From: Mycolicibacterium elephantis DSM 44368
GTDB lineage: Bacteria > Actinomycetota > Actinomycetes > Mycobacteriales > Mycobacteriaceae
Direction of reading: 5' to 3'
Length of the DNA: 64,000 bases
Assembly (NCBI RefSeq): GCF_004014805.1
Contig: NZ_ATDN01000007.1
Coordinates: 1-64,000, forward strand
Shown here: in pieces, positions 1-9,688 of the stretch
Position numbering within the stretch: position 1 is the stretch's first letter
Layout: each line of letters starts with the position of its first letter
Made by a program: the position numbers and the translations under genes
The notes under the pieces: model-generated
Told to the model about the DNA's origin: nothing
The model's input: the letters and a program-made list of their open reading frames with translations, nothing else
Database searches by the model: none

Positions 1-1235
1 GCCACACGCGGACACGCGACCGCTCTTACACCACTCCACGGGACGTGACCGCGACCGACGAGCTCCCAGTCGTTCAAATCAGCTTCTAGGCGATCGTTGA
101 GCGCGTGTTCTTTGTACGCGGCGGCTGCCAGTTCATCTTCGCGGGCCCGGCGCTCTTGCGCGGCAATTTGACGTTGTCGCTCGGCCGCTTTGCGCTCCGC
201 ATCAAGGGCGGCCCATCGCTCGTACATCGGCATTACATCGCAGATCCGTGACTCCAACTTGAGCGCATCCGCATCTGCCCATCGGACTTTCGTGCTATAG
301 CCACTGTCCGTCGCCACGGTGAGTTGCAACCTGCCGGACCTCACGTAATCATGACATGGAATACGAAACCACTTGTCGCGCTTTGCCTTTGCGAGTTCAT
401 TTTCAGTCGAAGTGTGCGGAACCCGATCATGTGGTTCCGCGATGGATAGGGCGCAACGCACGCCGCCCACTTAGAACAAGATGCAGCCGACAATGCCGCC
501 TGTTTGCTCACCGTAGTCGTATTGGCTCGGTGCCCTCGACAACCGCACCGCATGGCCGCGCACGGTGGCTTCAAGTACAAGCGCCTGCAAAAGCCTCAGC
601 GCCCGGGGTCGAAGAGATGCACTGATGTGGTCATCGAGACGCTTTTCGGACTTGAGCTGCTCCACAACCGGATGCCACTTGGAAACCCGCTGCGGCAGCG
701 ATCCACTCCTCCAGTCCCTACTTACCCCGGACACTCTTAAGACCACGGATCCCGGCTTTAGCCATTCATGCAGGATCACCTGCTGGTCGTCCGGTGCCAT
801 CCGCCGGCGGTTGATAATCGCAACCAGGTGCCGATAATTCGTCACGTCGTCTGTTACGTCCCGCTCCAGTACCCCGCCCGCCGCGACGATGTCCGACACC
901 AAGCGATGCGTCGGCTTCGGTTTGGCGGGCATCTTAGATGGCCGAGCGACAGGCGGGGTTGGACCGGACTCGTTGACTCTTATTGCTGGCGTGCGGGTTC
1001 GGTGGAGCCGGTGTCCTACGGGGAAGTTTCCATTCACCAAATAATGCGTTCCCGCGGGCGTGATTACCGCCGCCCACACGCCACCACGTTTCGACAACGT
1101 CACGAGGCCACGCCATTCCAGGGCGGCAGCGGTCATCTTGTATGTGAAGTTCGTCCAACGCCCGTCTGGGCACCCTTCGCTGACCCAGCGAAGGACGTCG
1201 ATCTGACGATCAGTAAGCGGACTATTAAGTGCCAC
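1..1235 (-). pseudogene. Winged-helix/coiled-coil protein gene interrupted by one in-frame stop; runs off the window
   Basis: The reading frame starts at a GTG at 1235 and runs 254 codons to a TAA at 471-473. Beyond that stop the same frame stays open for about 156 more codons to the window edge, and that part still looks like protein: a WFRIPCHDYV segment, then a long charged helix rich in E, R, A and Q (predicted coiled coil, roughly 130-40). The N-terminal 65 residues resemble a winged helix (LTDRQIDVLRWVSEG, then a RGLVTLSKRGG wing). The simplest reading is one gene broken by a single nonsense change, with no frameshift. A sequencing error or two separate polypeptides are alternatives. 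Function unknown. It lies 192 bp downstream of the defence operon on the same strand and could be a former satellite gene. Confidence 0.6.
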
Positions 1236-1427
1236 AGATTAATTCGATCATATTTAAGGGCGGGCCACTAGGCTGATCAGAACGTTGTCTGCATACAGGT
1301 CGAGCTCGTGATGGCGGGTTCGGACTGTCTCGCGGTAGATCTCGCCTGTGACGAGAGTCGGTCAGATCGCTGCGCCGATACCGAGCTGACTTCGGGCCGA
1401 CGAACTACCTGAGCACAATGTTGGCCG

Positions 1428-3398
1428 TCACCAGGAAGGTACTGAATTCGAGTCAGACCTTCTGGCGTCACGATTCGGAAGGTTCCTTTCCACAAAAGGG
1501 TGTGCGGATACACAGCGCTGCAACTCTTCTCGCCAGGCGCCGTCCAGACGACCAATTCGCAGTGCGAATCTGCCTAGCATCCGACAGAAGTCATCCTCAG
1601 GCCCCTTCGGCGCAGTGCGTGGGGCGAATCGCTTGACCGTGCGCCCGTCCATGACGACGAGATCGAGGATCACGTCGAGATTGCACGCGCGTCGGTTCAC
1701 CTTCGCGTGGCTGGTGTCGTTCTCGGCATGGACCACTTGGTAGCCGACAGTTGTGAACCCTGCGGCTTGCAGGGCGCCGAAAAGCGCCGCCCACGCCGTC
1801 GATTCCCGGTTCGCGTAGGACAGAACGAGGTGGCCGTCCGGTTTTAGGGCACGTCGCATTTCGCTAAAGGCCCGTTCGAGAATCGCCTCATAGTTGGCTG
1901 TGTTGACGAGGTCGTTGCAAACAACCGCCTCGCCTTCGAGCCGTGAGGAGTCGAGGCCAGCCCACGCTCGAAAAATCTCGGAGAGCTCACCGTACTGCAC
2001 ATCGTCGTGGTACGGCGGATCTGTACATACCAGGTCGATTGAGTTATCGGCGGCGAGAATCCGTGTGCTCGAACCCACGACCACTCGAACGTCGGCAGCA
2101 CCGGGCCCGCTCGAGCGTCTTTGTGTTGCGGGTAGAGGCCCCACGATTTTGGGTGTTCGCCCGAGGCGTTCCGCATACCAATTCCCCGCCTTGGCCAGAT
2201 GGTCAAGGCGTCGGCCTACGGTGCCGCGTCCAGATTGCTGCGCGCCCCAGACGTTGGGCTCGGCGGACAGAGTGGTGATGTTGTACCGGTGGTTGGCTAC
2301 CGCTTCGTAAGACTTGAGGTACCGCGGATCCCACCGCGATAGGTAGCCGGCCATTTCGACGGAGCCGAGTACTGCCGCATGAAGGACCGCGCCGACGGCG
2401 CTGTCGCCGGCAGATGCGGAGTCGATCGCGGCGATGAGCTCATTAATCACGGCATGCTGGCGACGCGGCATGACGTGGTCCCATCGCGTCATGCCATAGC
2501 GGCGCAGCACATTGGTTTCCGTGCCGCTGGAGATCGCTGGGAGTCGCGGTTGGCCCGGCCACGAGGCATCCGCCGCCGCGGCGAGCTCTCGCTTCGAGGG
2601 CAGGCCGATTTCGCGGCGGCCAGCCACGGTGCGTTCGACGAGAACAGGTTCCCATCGTATTGCTCCTGCTTCACAGATACGGCCGGAATAGCCGCAGCGA
2701 CAATCGAACCGGCGCCCGGTCGTGTAGCGCGCTGAGGGATCAGTCAGTCGATTGCACGTCCAGCACCGCGTACGCCGATCCGCGCGGCCCTGCAGAAGGT
2801 GCCCGGAGGGACAGGCCAACCAGCCCCAGTTTCCGCCCCTGTCGATGCGTTCAGTGAGGCTGACGAGCGCCGATGGGAAGAGCCGCGTGAGATCGGCGCA
2901 GCGCGGACAGGTAACCAGCGCAACCCGGAGGGTGTGCGCGACCATCGCCGGGGTCCCGTCCTCGAAAGTCGTCGCGTATGCGTTCTCAAGCATGCCTGCC
3001 ACGTGTGCGCGGAGGCGGTCGGTAGCAGGCTCGAGACGGCTAGCCTGCGGAAGCGACAGCATCGTTGTAAGGCTTTGGGCTGCCCAGAGATTGATGTCCT
3101 GGGCGTATACGCGGTGACCACGGAGCAGCGCGGCCAGAGCGATAACACCCCCGCCGGTGAACGGGTCGGCCACTACGAGCCGACCCGGCATATCGATGTT
3201 GGCAGCGTCGATTAGCGCTCCGGTCACGGCTTCTGTACGACGCGCCCACCACCGATAGGTGGTGATCGGCGGCAGTGCCGTTTGCCTGGAACGTGCTTCT
3301 GCACCCGCCGCCGCACTAACAGTGCTCACTTTTAGGTGACGGAGCACGCTGCGATGGCTGGCAGATGGATCGGTCATTCCCTCTACTATGCCCGACAC
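1428..3398 (-). CDS. Zinc-ribbon DPPY-type DNA methyltransferase (DUF1156/COG1743-like), DISARM-associated
   Basis: A 656-residue DNA amino-methyltransferase. An RWWARR motif at residues 49-54 is typical of the DUF1156/COG1743 group. The AdoMet motif DPFTGGG is at 78-84, followed by an acidic motif II-like stretch (YAQDINLW). A central cysteine-rich part (CPRC near 164, CWTC near 212, CRCG near 234) probably binds zinc, and the catalytic DPPY lies at 460-463. The expected product is N6-adenine or N4-cytosine methylation of DNA. It is the last gene of the operon, 19 bp after drmC, the position that a C5-cytosine methylase (drmMII) takes in class 2 DISARM. Here it presumably marks self DNA. The start is a GTG at 3398; an ATG at 3377 is the alternative. 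Confidence 0.85.
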   Translation of the reverse strand: MSGIVEGMTDPSASHRSVLRHLKVSTVSAAAGAEARSRQTALPPITTYRWWARRTEAVTGALIDAANIDMPGRLVVADPFTGGGVIALAALLRGHRVYAQDINLWAAQSLTTMLSLPQASRLEPATDRLRAHVAGMLENAYATTFEDGTPAMVAHTLRVALVTCPRCADLTRLFPSALVSLTERIDRGGNWGWLACPSGHLLQGRADRRTRCWTCNRLTDPSARYTTGRRFDCRCGYSGRICEAGAIRWEPVLVERTVAGRREIGLPSKRELAAAADASWPGQPRLPAISSGTETNVLRRYGMTRWDHVMPRRQHAVINELIAAIDSASAGDSAVGAVLHAAVLGSVEMAGYLSRWDPRYLKSYEAVANHRYNITTLSAEPNVWGAQQSGRGTVGRRLDHLAKAGNWYAERLGRTPKIVGPLPATQRRSSGPGAADVRVVVGSSTRILAADNSIDLVCTDPPYHDDVQYGELSEIFRAWAGLDSSRLEGEAVVCNDLVNTANYEAILERAFSEMRRALKPDGHLVLSYANRESTAWAALFGALQAAGFTTVGYQVVHAENDTSHAKVNRRACNLDVILDLVVMDGRTVKRFAPRTAPKGPEDDFCRMLGRFALRIGRLDGAWREELQRCVSAHPFVERNLPNRDARRSDSNSVPSW

Positions 3399-3417
3399 GG
3401 CCGACGGTTCTGCTCGG

Positions 3418-4233
3418 CTACGCCGGGGGCGTCGTCACGAACACCCCGGCGGCCTCAAGGTGCTCGAGGAATATAACGAACCGTTCGGCTTGGCCCGCAG
3501 TCAGCTGGACGCCGGCTTCGATGTGGCCCTGGAAACCCCATGATGTGAGGTTTGCGGTGCCTAGGTAGCCAAGCCGTCGGTCGGCGATAACGAACTTGGC
3601 GTGAAGCATGGTCGGACGAGGACCGCTGAACCACCGCACACCGGCGTGCCCGGTCGCGAGAAGCGGATCGAGGCGTTCCTTCAGGGATCTACGGTAGGAC
3701 TCCTCGGACGGGCTGTTTGCGTAGACCACGGCGGTCACTGCACGTACGTTGAGCGCTGGGAGCAACACTTCGTCGAGGCGTTCGAAGCCTTCTTCGTTCC
3801 AGAAGGCTCCGCCGAGGTGCAGAGTGCCGGTCGCTTGCCGGATGACGTCAAGCACAAGGCCATCGAGGCGTTCCAGATCGGCAACTGGCGCGGTACCGGG
3901 TGGGGCAGAGAGCACCAACCGAGGCTCTGGCGCTGGAGCGCTGTTGGGCAAGGTACTTGCGGCCAGGATTTCGCAGACAATGACCAACTCGGCTGCTCGG
4001 TGGAGCACTGGCACGCCGCTATTGGTGACGACCCCGGTCGTCACCAGGTTCCTGCGGGCGGCGTAGACGAGGTTGTCGTTCCTCCGCGGCAGTGCCGCCG
4101 TACCCTCGTCGAGGATCTGCGTCGCAACGCGGACCGCACCCTGGCGACTGCCGACGGCATCCGCGAGCAGTTCTGCAACGGGTACAAGAGCGACCAGGCC
4201 GGTCACGGCGTCGCGGCCTGCTGACGAGTCCAT
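3418..4233 (-). CDS. drmC: DrmC-like phospholipase D domain protein (DISARM)
   Basis: A 271-residue protein with one C-terminal PLD half-site: HAKFVIAD at 211-218 gives the H-x-K-x4-D triad, followed by GTANLTSWG, where PLD enzymes carry the GSxN-type residues. The N-terminal half is helical without a recognisable domain. PLD proteins of this size are the third core component of DISARM phage-defence loci; single-HKD proteins usually work as dimers on phosphodiester bonds. The gene overlaps the end of drmB by 31 nt, so the two are probably translationally coupled. In tested DISARM systems DrmC was not always essential. Confidence 0.85.
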   Translation of the reverse strand: MDSSAGRDAVTGLVALVPVAELLADAVGSRQGAVRVATQILDEGTAALPRRNDNLVYAARRNLVTTGVVTNSGVPVLHRAAELVIVCEILAASTLPNSAPAPEPRLVLSAPPGTAPVADLERLDGLVLDVIRQATGTLHLGGAFWNEEGFERLDEVLLPALNVRAVTAVVYANSPSEESYRRSLKERLDPLLATGHAGVRWFSGPRPTMLHAKFVIADRRLGYLGTANLTSWGFQGHIEAGVQLTAGQAERFVIFLEHLEAAGVFVTTPPA

Positions 4234-6026
4234 AACCAGAAGCGGCGCAACAGCTTACGGTCGAGGTCGGCATTCCAGGTCCGACATCCGAAGGACAGGT
4301 GCAGGCAGCGATCACACGCGGCATGTTGTCGGAGCGGCGAGGTTTGCGAGCACAGCGGGTCGTTGTCACAGTGGTCGATCGCATCCGCAGCCCGGTTAAG
4401 CCAGGGCCCGATGCGGCGGCGCTGTACGGTATCGAACGCTCCGAGGGTGAAGTCGGCGTAGGACGCCACATAGACAGCCGTTGTCAGCGCGTTGGGCACG
4501 ATCCATTCCGCGAGGCTGGACTCGCCGAACCCGCTCTGACCGTCGTCGAGGGCGCGAAGCAACGCATGCGACGCCGAGTGCACCAAGCGACGGACAACCC
4601 CGGCAGCGCCTTCTCCACCAACTTCGAGGTCGACGGCCAAGATCTCGGCGAGCGCGATCCTGGCGTCGCGGGCACTGGCCGGGACTATGCCCGCCCACAG
4701 GGCCTGATGGTGCAAGAAACCGAGGATTACCCGCGCGTCGAACGTGATCAACAGCGCCTCGGTATTCGCAGGGACGGCGAAGATGGGGGTTCTGTTGTTG
4801 TACTGGCGCGCGGTCGCGTACGTGCGTAGGTGTGCGTGGCCCGGTTCTCGCGCCGCGCGCGTGTAACCGTAGCTGGCGACCACGATCGGGAAGCGCTGAG
4901 TTACGGAGATGTCCTCGATGCCCAAGGCCGCCATCGTCATTGAGGCCGCCGATACCCCGGCGACCGCCCCGGTACCCGAGGCGTTGGCGGCGACGTCGGC
5001 GAAGCTACGGCGATCGTCGATGACGTTGGTGTCGAACAACCCGGCGCGCTCCACCATGGGCAGCTCGCGCGCCATCTCAATGACATCTCGGCTGACACCT
5101 GCCGTGATCGCCGCAGTTCCGGCTGTTGCCGGCCCCTGCAGTGAGCGGACATTGGCGATGGTGTCCTCGTCCAGACCGCTTGCCCTCAGGCGCTTTTCGG
5201 TCTCGGCCCACTGCTCTGGCGATTGGCGCGGGCTCGTCGCAGGCCGGTCGAGCTCGGTAAGCGAAACGGCGAGGTTCTGCTGATCGCCGAGCCACGACGC
5301 CAATGCCGCGACACCGCGGTCGTTGTGTCGTTGCAGGTTGTCATAGGTCTGGTTGGCAGAGATGTTCAGAATAGTGAGGGTCTGCGGGTACCACAGGCGC
5401 TGGTCCCGGGCGGTGTAGCCCTGGCGGTAGGGCTGTCCACCGCCGCGTGCGTAATCGCCGCAGTTACAGGGCGTGAAGCGCGTGCTAATCGCGCTACCAC
5501 AGGTACGGCAGCGCCACGATGATGCGCGAAACGAGCCGAGGTCTTCCAGGTACATGTTCGCGGCGTTTCCACAGGTCGTGCAGCTCGGGGTGTGCAGCGG
5601 CTCCATCGCGCCGCAGTTGTGGGCGGTCAGGTATCGCAGCTGGCGCATCCTTGAGGAGCAGTTCGGGCAGCGCAGCCTGCCGCTGGCGTTGGTGTCACTG
5701 ACCAGCCTGTCCTGACGCCACCACCGCGTGATGCGACCGCAATTGGAGTTGGTGCACTCGAAGGTCAGTGGGTAGACGTCCCACACGACCTCCTCGGGCT
5801 TCAGGATCACGTATTCATCTGGGTTCGTTCGCGGATTCGGGATGCCAACCTGGTCGGGACGCCAGCGGTTGATCTCCTCTGTGAGCTGGTCCAAGAGAAC
5901 CATCCGGTTGATGTCGCTGACGCGGCCCCCGCTGACATGGTGGACACGGGCGTAGAAGCCGTCTTCATGAGAGAAAACGGCGTCGGGAAGATAGCGGTAC
6001 AGGACCTGGGTCATTGAGCGCTGCAT
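4203..6026 (-). CDS. drmB: DrmB, DUF1998 protein of DISARM
   Basis: 607 residues from an ATG at 6026. This start has a clear Shine-Dalgarno (GAGAGGA) that overlaps the TGA of drmA; an upstream ATG at 6113 lies inside drmA and has no such site. The N-terminal half contains several paired-cysteine zinc sites (CTNSNCG, CPNC, CTTCG, CRTCG, CNCG). The C-terminal 120 residues match DUF1998, with a VRRLVHSASHALL helix and a final CDRCLHLSFGC cysteine cluster. In DISARM, DrmB binds the DrmA helicase and the pair loads on DNA with free ends; this is family knowledge. The gene sits between drmA and drmC, the canonical core order. Confidence 0.88.
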   Translation of the reverse strand: MQRSMTQVLYRYLPDAVFSHEDGFYARVHHVSGGRVSDINRMVLLDQLTEEINRWRPDQVGIPNPRTNPDEYVILKPEEVVWDVYPLTFECTNSNCGRITRWWRQDRLVSDTNASGRLRCPNCSSRMRQLRYLTAHNCGAMEPLHTPSCTTCGNAANMYLEDLGSFRASSWRCRTCGSAISTRFTPCNCGDYARGGGQPYRQGYTARDQRLWYPQTLTILNISANQTYDNLQRHNDRGVAALASWLGDQQNLAVSLTELDRPATSPRQSPEQWAETEKRLRASGLDEDTIANVRSLQGPATAGTAAITAGVSRDVIEMARELPMVERAGLFDTNVIDDRRSFADVAANASGTGAVAGVSAASMTMAALGIEDISVTQRFPIVVASYGYTRAAREPGHAHLRTYATARQYNNRTPIFAVPANTEALLITFDARVILGFLHHQALWAGIVPASARDARIALAEILAVDLEVGGEGAAGVVRRLVHSASHALLRALDDGQSGFGESSLAEWIVPNALTTAVYVASYADFTLGAFDTVQRRRIGPWLNRAADAIDHCDNDPLCSQTSPLRQHAACDRCLHLSFGCRTWNADLDRKLLRRFWLWTRQQAATP

Positions 6027-6039
6027 GTTTGGAGTCCTC

Positions 6040-9000
6040 TCAGGGGTAGAGGCGGGAGATGACCTGTTGGGCGTGGCTGCCGCCCCGGAACTCGGCTGGG
6101 GGGTCGACATCACGCAGGCTGTTCATGACGGGGCTGCTGAAGAGTCCGGTAAGCCAGTCAGACTGCCATTGCTGGATGCGAGGCAGTTCGATCTGATCCC
6201 AGCGACGTAGCGCGTCGTCTACGAGTCGCTGCTCGTCTGCTGACATGGCCGGGTCGGGCACTGGGCACCGATACGCACGGGCGATCCGATCGGTGAGCTG
6301 TGGCCGAAATTGCGCGGCCCGGGCGTTCCACCACTCGCGGAATCGGCGGGTGGTGTTGATGTCCTCTTCGGTCCCCCAGTGGGCGTCGCGTGTCTCGTCC
6401 CACAGCAGCGCGCAGACGACGCCCGGCAGGGTTCGCTCGATCGCGCGGCTGGCGAATCGGTTCACCGGGACCGGCTCCACCATGCGCTCCAGCGCAGAGT
6501 GGGTGGTGAGAAAGCTTTGATACATCGAAGTCTCGCGGCGGTTGGCCCGGTCAAAAATGTCGATGACCAACCCGACGTGACTTCGGCCAGCCCGTGCCGT
6601 CGCTTGAATGTACTGAGCGTAGGACGGCGGCATACCCGCGAGAATCTCGAAGTTCAGCCGGTCGAGGTCCACGCCGTGCGACACGACCGATGTACCAACC
6701 AAGCCCCTGATGCGGTCCGCTCGGCTGATCGCGGTATCGCAGTCCTGGACAGCAGCGATGATCGCGGCGAGCTCGCCCAGTGACGTCTCGCCGGTGACAT
6801 ACTCGGCCTTCACCCGGTCGGTGCCGCCGTTGATGAATCTCTCCGACAGGCGGTTGAGGTCGTCGAGGATTGCGACACCGTGAGCCTTGGAATTCACGTA
6901 GGCAAGGGACAATTCGTAGTCGAACAGCATCGACCTTGCCTCGGCGGCCGTGCGCGTGACCCCGGCAGCGGCCATCGCGGCCAGCAGCGGAGTTGGGTCA
7001 TCGGTGAGGCGGTGGACGTGCTCGATGATCCGCGCTGTCACTGCCCCGGCGAGGTCGACTTTGACCGTGCCTCCTCCGGAGGGGAGCACGCCGAGATAAA
7101 TGCGGCGCACGTCGTCGGTGACCATGGTGTAGAAGGATCGCTCCAGCGTGCCGCCCCCGGTAGGGAACATTCGAGGGCGGCGGCCGTACACCTGGGAGAG
7201 CTGGTCTTCGAACTGTTCGATGGTGGCGGTGGCAGCAATAACCTTGGGGGGTTCGTTTCCAGCGCCGCGGGCGAGCTCAGCCAGCAGGGTGTGATACTGA
7301 GCGGCGAATACTCCGAGCTCTTCTCGGACCAGGTGCAGTTCGTCCTGGACCCACAGCGCGGGGGTGGGGTCCTTGAAGCCGGTGGGCGCGGTGTGCGTTG
7401 CCGGATCGGTATTGCAGTCCTTGGCGATGCAGGCTTTATGCGTGTACCAGCCGTGCTGCGGACACCTTGCGCGTGGTCCGCGGTTGATTGCAGTGAGCTG
7501 GCCGTTGCGAGCGAACGCGCAGATCTTGTCGACCGTCGACACGATGACCGAGGATTGGTAGCGCGTCACCTCGTCGTCGCTGGCATGGATGGCCAACTTG
7601 TGAGCGCAGGCGCGGCATACGTGGTGTAGCCGTTGGTCGGTGAGGTCGCAATCCAGGCCAATGCTGTTGTTATTGCCACAATTTGGGCAAGCGCCGACGA
7701 GGCGCTTGGCATCCCGGTCGACCTCGGACCAGCGTGCGAACTCGGTCAGGCCGGGCCACCAGCCGTTGGCGTCGGGGTAGGCGAGGCGGTTAGGTGTGTT
7801 GCCTGAGCCGACGAAGTAGCCGAGCGTGAAGGGGTCTCCTCCGACATTCTCAGATTCGCGGAGCACTTCGGCGTGATGGAGGATCTCGTTCACACGAGAC
7901 AGCTGTTGTACGGACAACATTCGCAACGGGAACAGCAACCACGCGCTGATTCCCCGCTCCTTTGCACGCAGTCGGTCGTAGAAGAGGCCGACCACGATCA
8001 GGCCGAGGTAGGCCTCAGTTTTACCGCCGCCGGTCGGAAACCACAGCACGTCGACGGCGTCGAGTTCCTCGCGAAGGCGCGGGTGAGTCGGGTTCTCGCG
8101 GCCAGCCAGAGCGCCGAGCTCGGAGACGATAAAAACGAGCTGAAAGAGCCGCCATTGGGCGACCGGACCGCGCGATGCGGCGAAGGCATTATTGGTGAGC
8201 TCGAATGCGCGCGCCAGGTTCGGATCGGCTCGCAGCAGGTCCAAGCCCAGCTCGAAACGCTGCACCTCGACTTCGAACTGGTCGCGTAGCCTTTCGATGT
8301 GCCGTCGGTCGTCGGCGTTCTTGGCTGCGCCGAAGTCCCATCCACGGTGAAACGCTCGCATCTCCGCGCCCAGCGCTGGCAGCGTGGTGACCCAGTTTGC
8401 CGCGAGGTTGCTGAACGAAATGTCAACCGGTGCGGCGGAATTGGCATCGCGCTGGATGTGGACCGGGAGAGTCTCGGCGATCAAGGTGTTCGCCGTGCCT
8501 CCCGCGCGAGCGACACACCCACGTCCTCGTCCCACGACCGTAGCGATGCGGGCGTAGCGGCAATCGTCGTCTGCGAAGCCGAGCTTTTGTGGACGCAGCG
8601 CAGGCGAGTCGACGGTCACCGCCATCTTGGTGTCGTACAGGGACAGGTCTTGAAGATCACGCGCGGCAAGAACTAGGGCGTTGGTGATCGACACCGATAC
8701 CGCGGTGTTCCCGTCAACGGTTGGGAGCGTCGTGACGGTCAGCCGTGGCACGGGAGCCATCGGTGTCCATGTCGCGTCGCGACGGGCTGCCACGGCCTGG
8801 TGGAATGCGGCTTCTGTGCTCATCGCAGCGGCAACCGGAAGCGTTTGGTTATTAGTGAGTTTTCGAAGGGCGGTTGGGCCGGCATAGTGATCGTCGACTG
8901 CTCTCGACGCGTCGGTGGCCAGCGGGCAGCCGGTCGCCAAATCGCTACTCATGACGGTGCGCTCGTCGCCGGTCACGGGCACCGACATGGACACAGTCAC

Positions 9001-9522
9001 GTGCCGCTGATCGCGCCGCCAAGTCGGGTTGAGAGGAACCGTGGGCCGACGCCGCGGGTTCGCCCCAGTCGCCGCCGCCCGTCGCGCGGCCTCCGCCGAC
9101 ACGTCGGCGAAGTTAGGCAGCAGCTGATGGTAAAGGGCGTAGTCGACCTCGACGGTGAGATCGACGGATGCCGGCGTGCCGTCCACAACAAAGTCCAAGC
9201 CGATCACGCCGCGGTTCTCTACGGGTGGCGGACTGGCTGGCGGTGCGTCACCGGCGTCGTTTCCGGCTGGCGAGCCGCTCCCAGTGGGCGGCGCCGCCTG
9301 CGCCGCCGGCGGCGGCGTGGCGATCGTGACGCCCAGCACGCCGACGCGGACCTTCTGTTCCGGAGACCAAGGGAAAGGATGGTCGCCGCCAAGTCGGTCG
9401 GTCAGAGCTTCCACCAAGCCATCAAGGACGTGGTGGACGAGAATCTGTTCATCGCGGTTCGCGGGGCGCTGCTGGTTACCAGCGGGAGGAATGGGGCTGC
9501 CGAAGCCACCGGTGGCGTTCAT
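6040..9522 (-). CDS. drmA: DrmA, large SF2 helicase of DISARM
   Basis: 1160 residues from an ATG at 9522, chosen because AAAGGA stands 10 nt upstream. The frame is open to 9768, but that extension runs into the previous gene and reads as non-coding. Helicase motifs in order: Walker A in PTGGGKTEAYLGL (about 495), a zinc knuckle CPNCGNNN...CRAC (about 610-640), a DEAH-like DELH box (about 726), motif III-like AATATIEQ (about 762), and motif VI QATARAGRS (about 974). The long N-terminus before Walker A is typical of DrmA. It is expected to be the ATP-driven DNA translocase that forms the DISARM sensor complex with DrmB. It is followed at once by drmB. Confidence 0.9.
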   Translation of the reverse strand: MNATGGFGSPIPPAGNQQRPANRDEQILVHHVLDGLVEALTDRLGGDHPFPWSPEQKVRVGVLGVTIATPPPAAQAAPPTGSGSPAGNDAGDAPPASPPPVENRGVIGLDFVVDGTPASVDLTVEVDYALYHQLLPNFADVSAEAARRAAATGANPRRRPTVPLNPTWRRDQRHVTVSMSVPVTGDERTVMSSDLATGCPLATDASRAVDDHYAGPTALRKLTNNQTLPVAAAMSTEAAFHQAVAARRDATWTPMAPVPRLTVTTLPTVDGNTAVSVSITNALVLAARDLQDLSLYDTKMAVTVDSPALRPQKLGFADDDCRYARIATVVGRGRGCVARAGGTANTLIAETLPVHIQRDANSAAPVDISFSNLAANWVTTLPALGAEMRAFHRGWDFGAAKNADDRRHIERLRDQFEVEVQRFELGLDLLRADPNLARAFELTNNAFAASRGPVAQWRLFQLVFIVSELGALAGRENPTHPRLREELDAVDVLWFPTGGGKTEAYLGLIVVGLFYDRLRAKERGISAWLLFPLRMLSVQQLSRVNEILHHAEVLRESENVGGDPFTLGYFVGSGNTPNRLAYPDANGWWPGLTEFARWSEVDRDAKRLVGACPNCGNNNSIGLDCDLTDQRLHHVCRACAHKLAIHASDDEVTRYQSSVIVSTVDKICAFARNGQLTAINRGPRARCPQHGWYTHKACIAKDCNTDPATHTAPTGFKDPTPALWVQDELHLVREELGVFAAQYHTLLAELARGAGNEPPKVIAATATIEQFEDQLSQVYGRRPRMFPTGGGTLERSFYTMVTDDVRRIYLGVLPSGGGTVKVDLAGAVTARIIEHVHRLTDDPTPLLAAMAAAGVTRTAAEARSMLFDYELSLAYVNSKAHGVAILDDLNRLSERFINGGTDRVKAEYVTGETSLGELAAIIAAVQDCDTAISRADRIRGLVGTSVVSHGVDLDRLNFEILAGMPPSYAQYIQATARAGRSHVGLVIDIFDRANRRETSMYQSFLTTHSALERMVEPVPVNRFASRAIERTLPGVVCALLWDETRDAHWGTEEDINTTRRFREWWNARAAQFRPQLTDRIARAYRCPVPDPAMSADEQRLVDDALRRWDQIELPRIQQWQSDWLTGLFSSPVMNSLRDVDPPAEFRGGSHAQQVISRLYP

Positions 9523-9688
9523 ACTCTTGATGTCCTTTGAAGTGAAGGGAAATTCGGTTGGACACCGACGCCGCAGGCGGGCCGGCCCAACCCCAAGGGG
9601 TAGAGAAGGACTATTGAGTTGTGCACCGCACTGCTGCGGCTCGTAATTGAGGCTACGCCTTCGTCCTGACAAGTACCGGCGCCTTCGA

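Noticed and set aside
341..580. A separate 79-residue ORF after the stop at 471
   Set aside because: It is in another frame. The real continuation of the interrupted gene is in the original frame, which stays open to the window edge.
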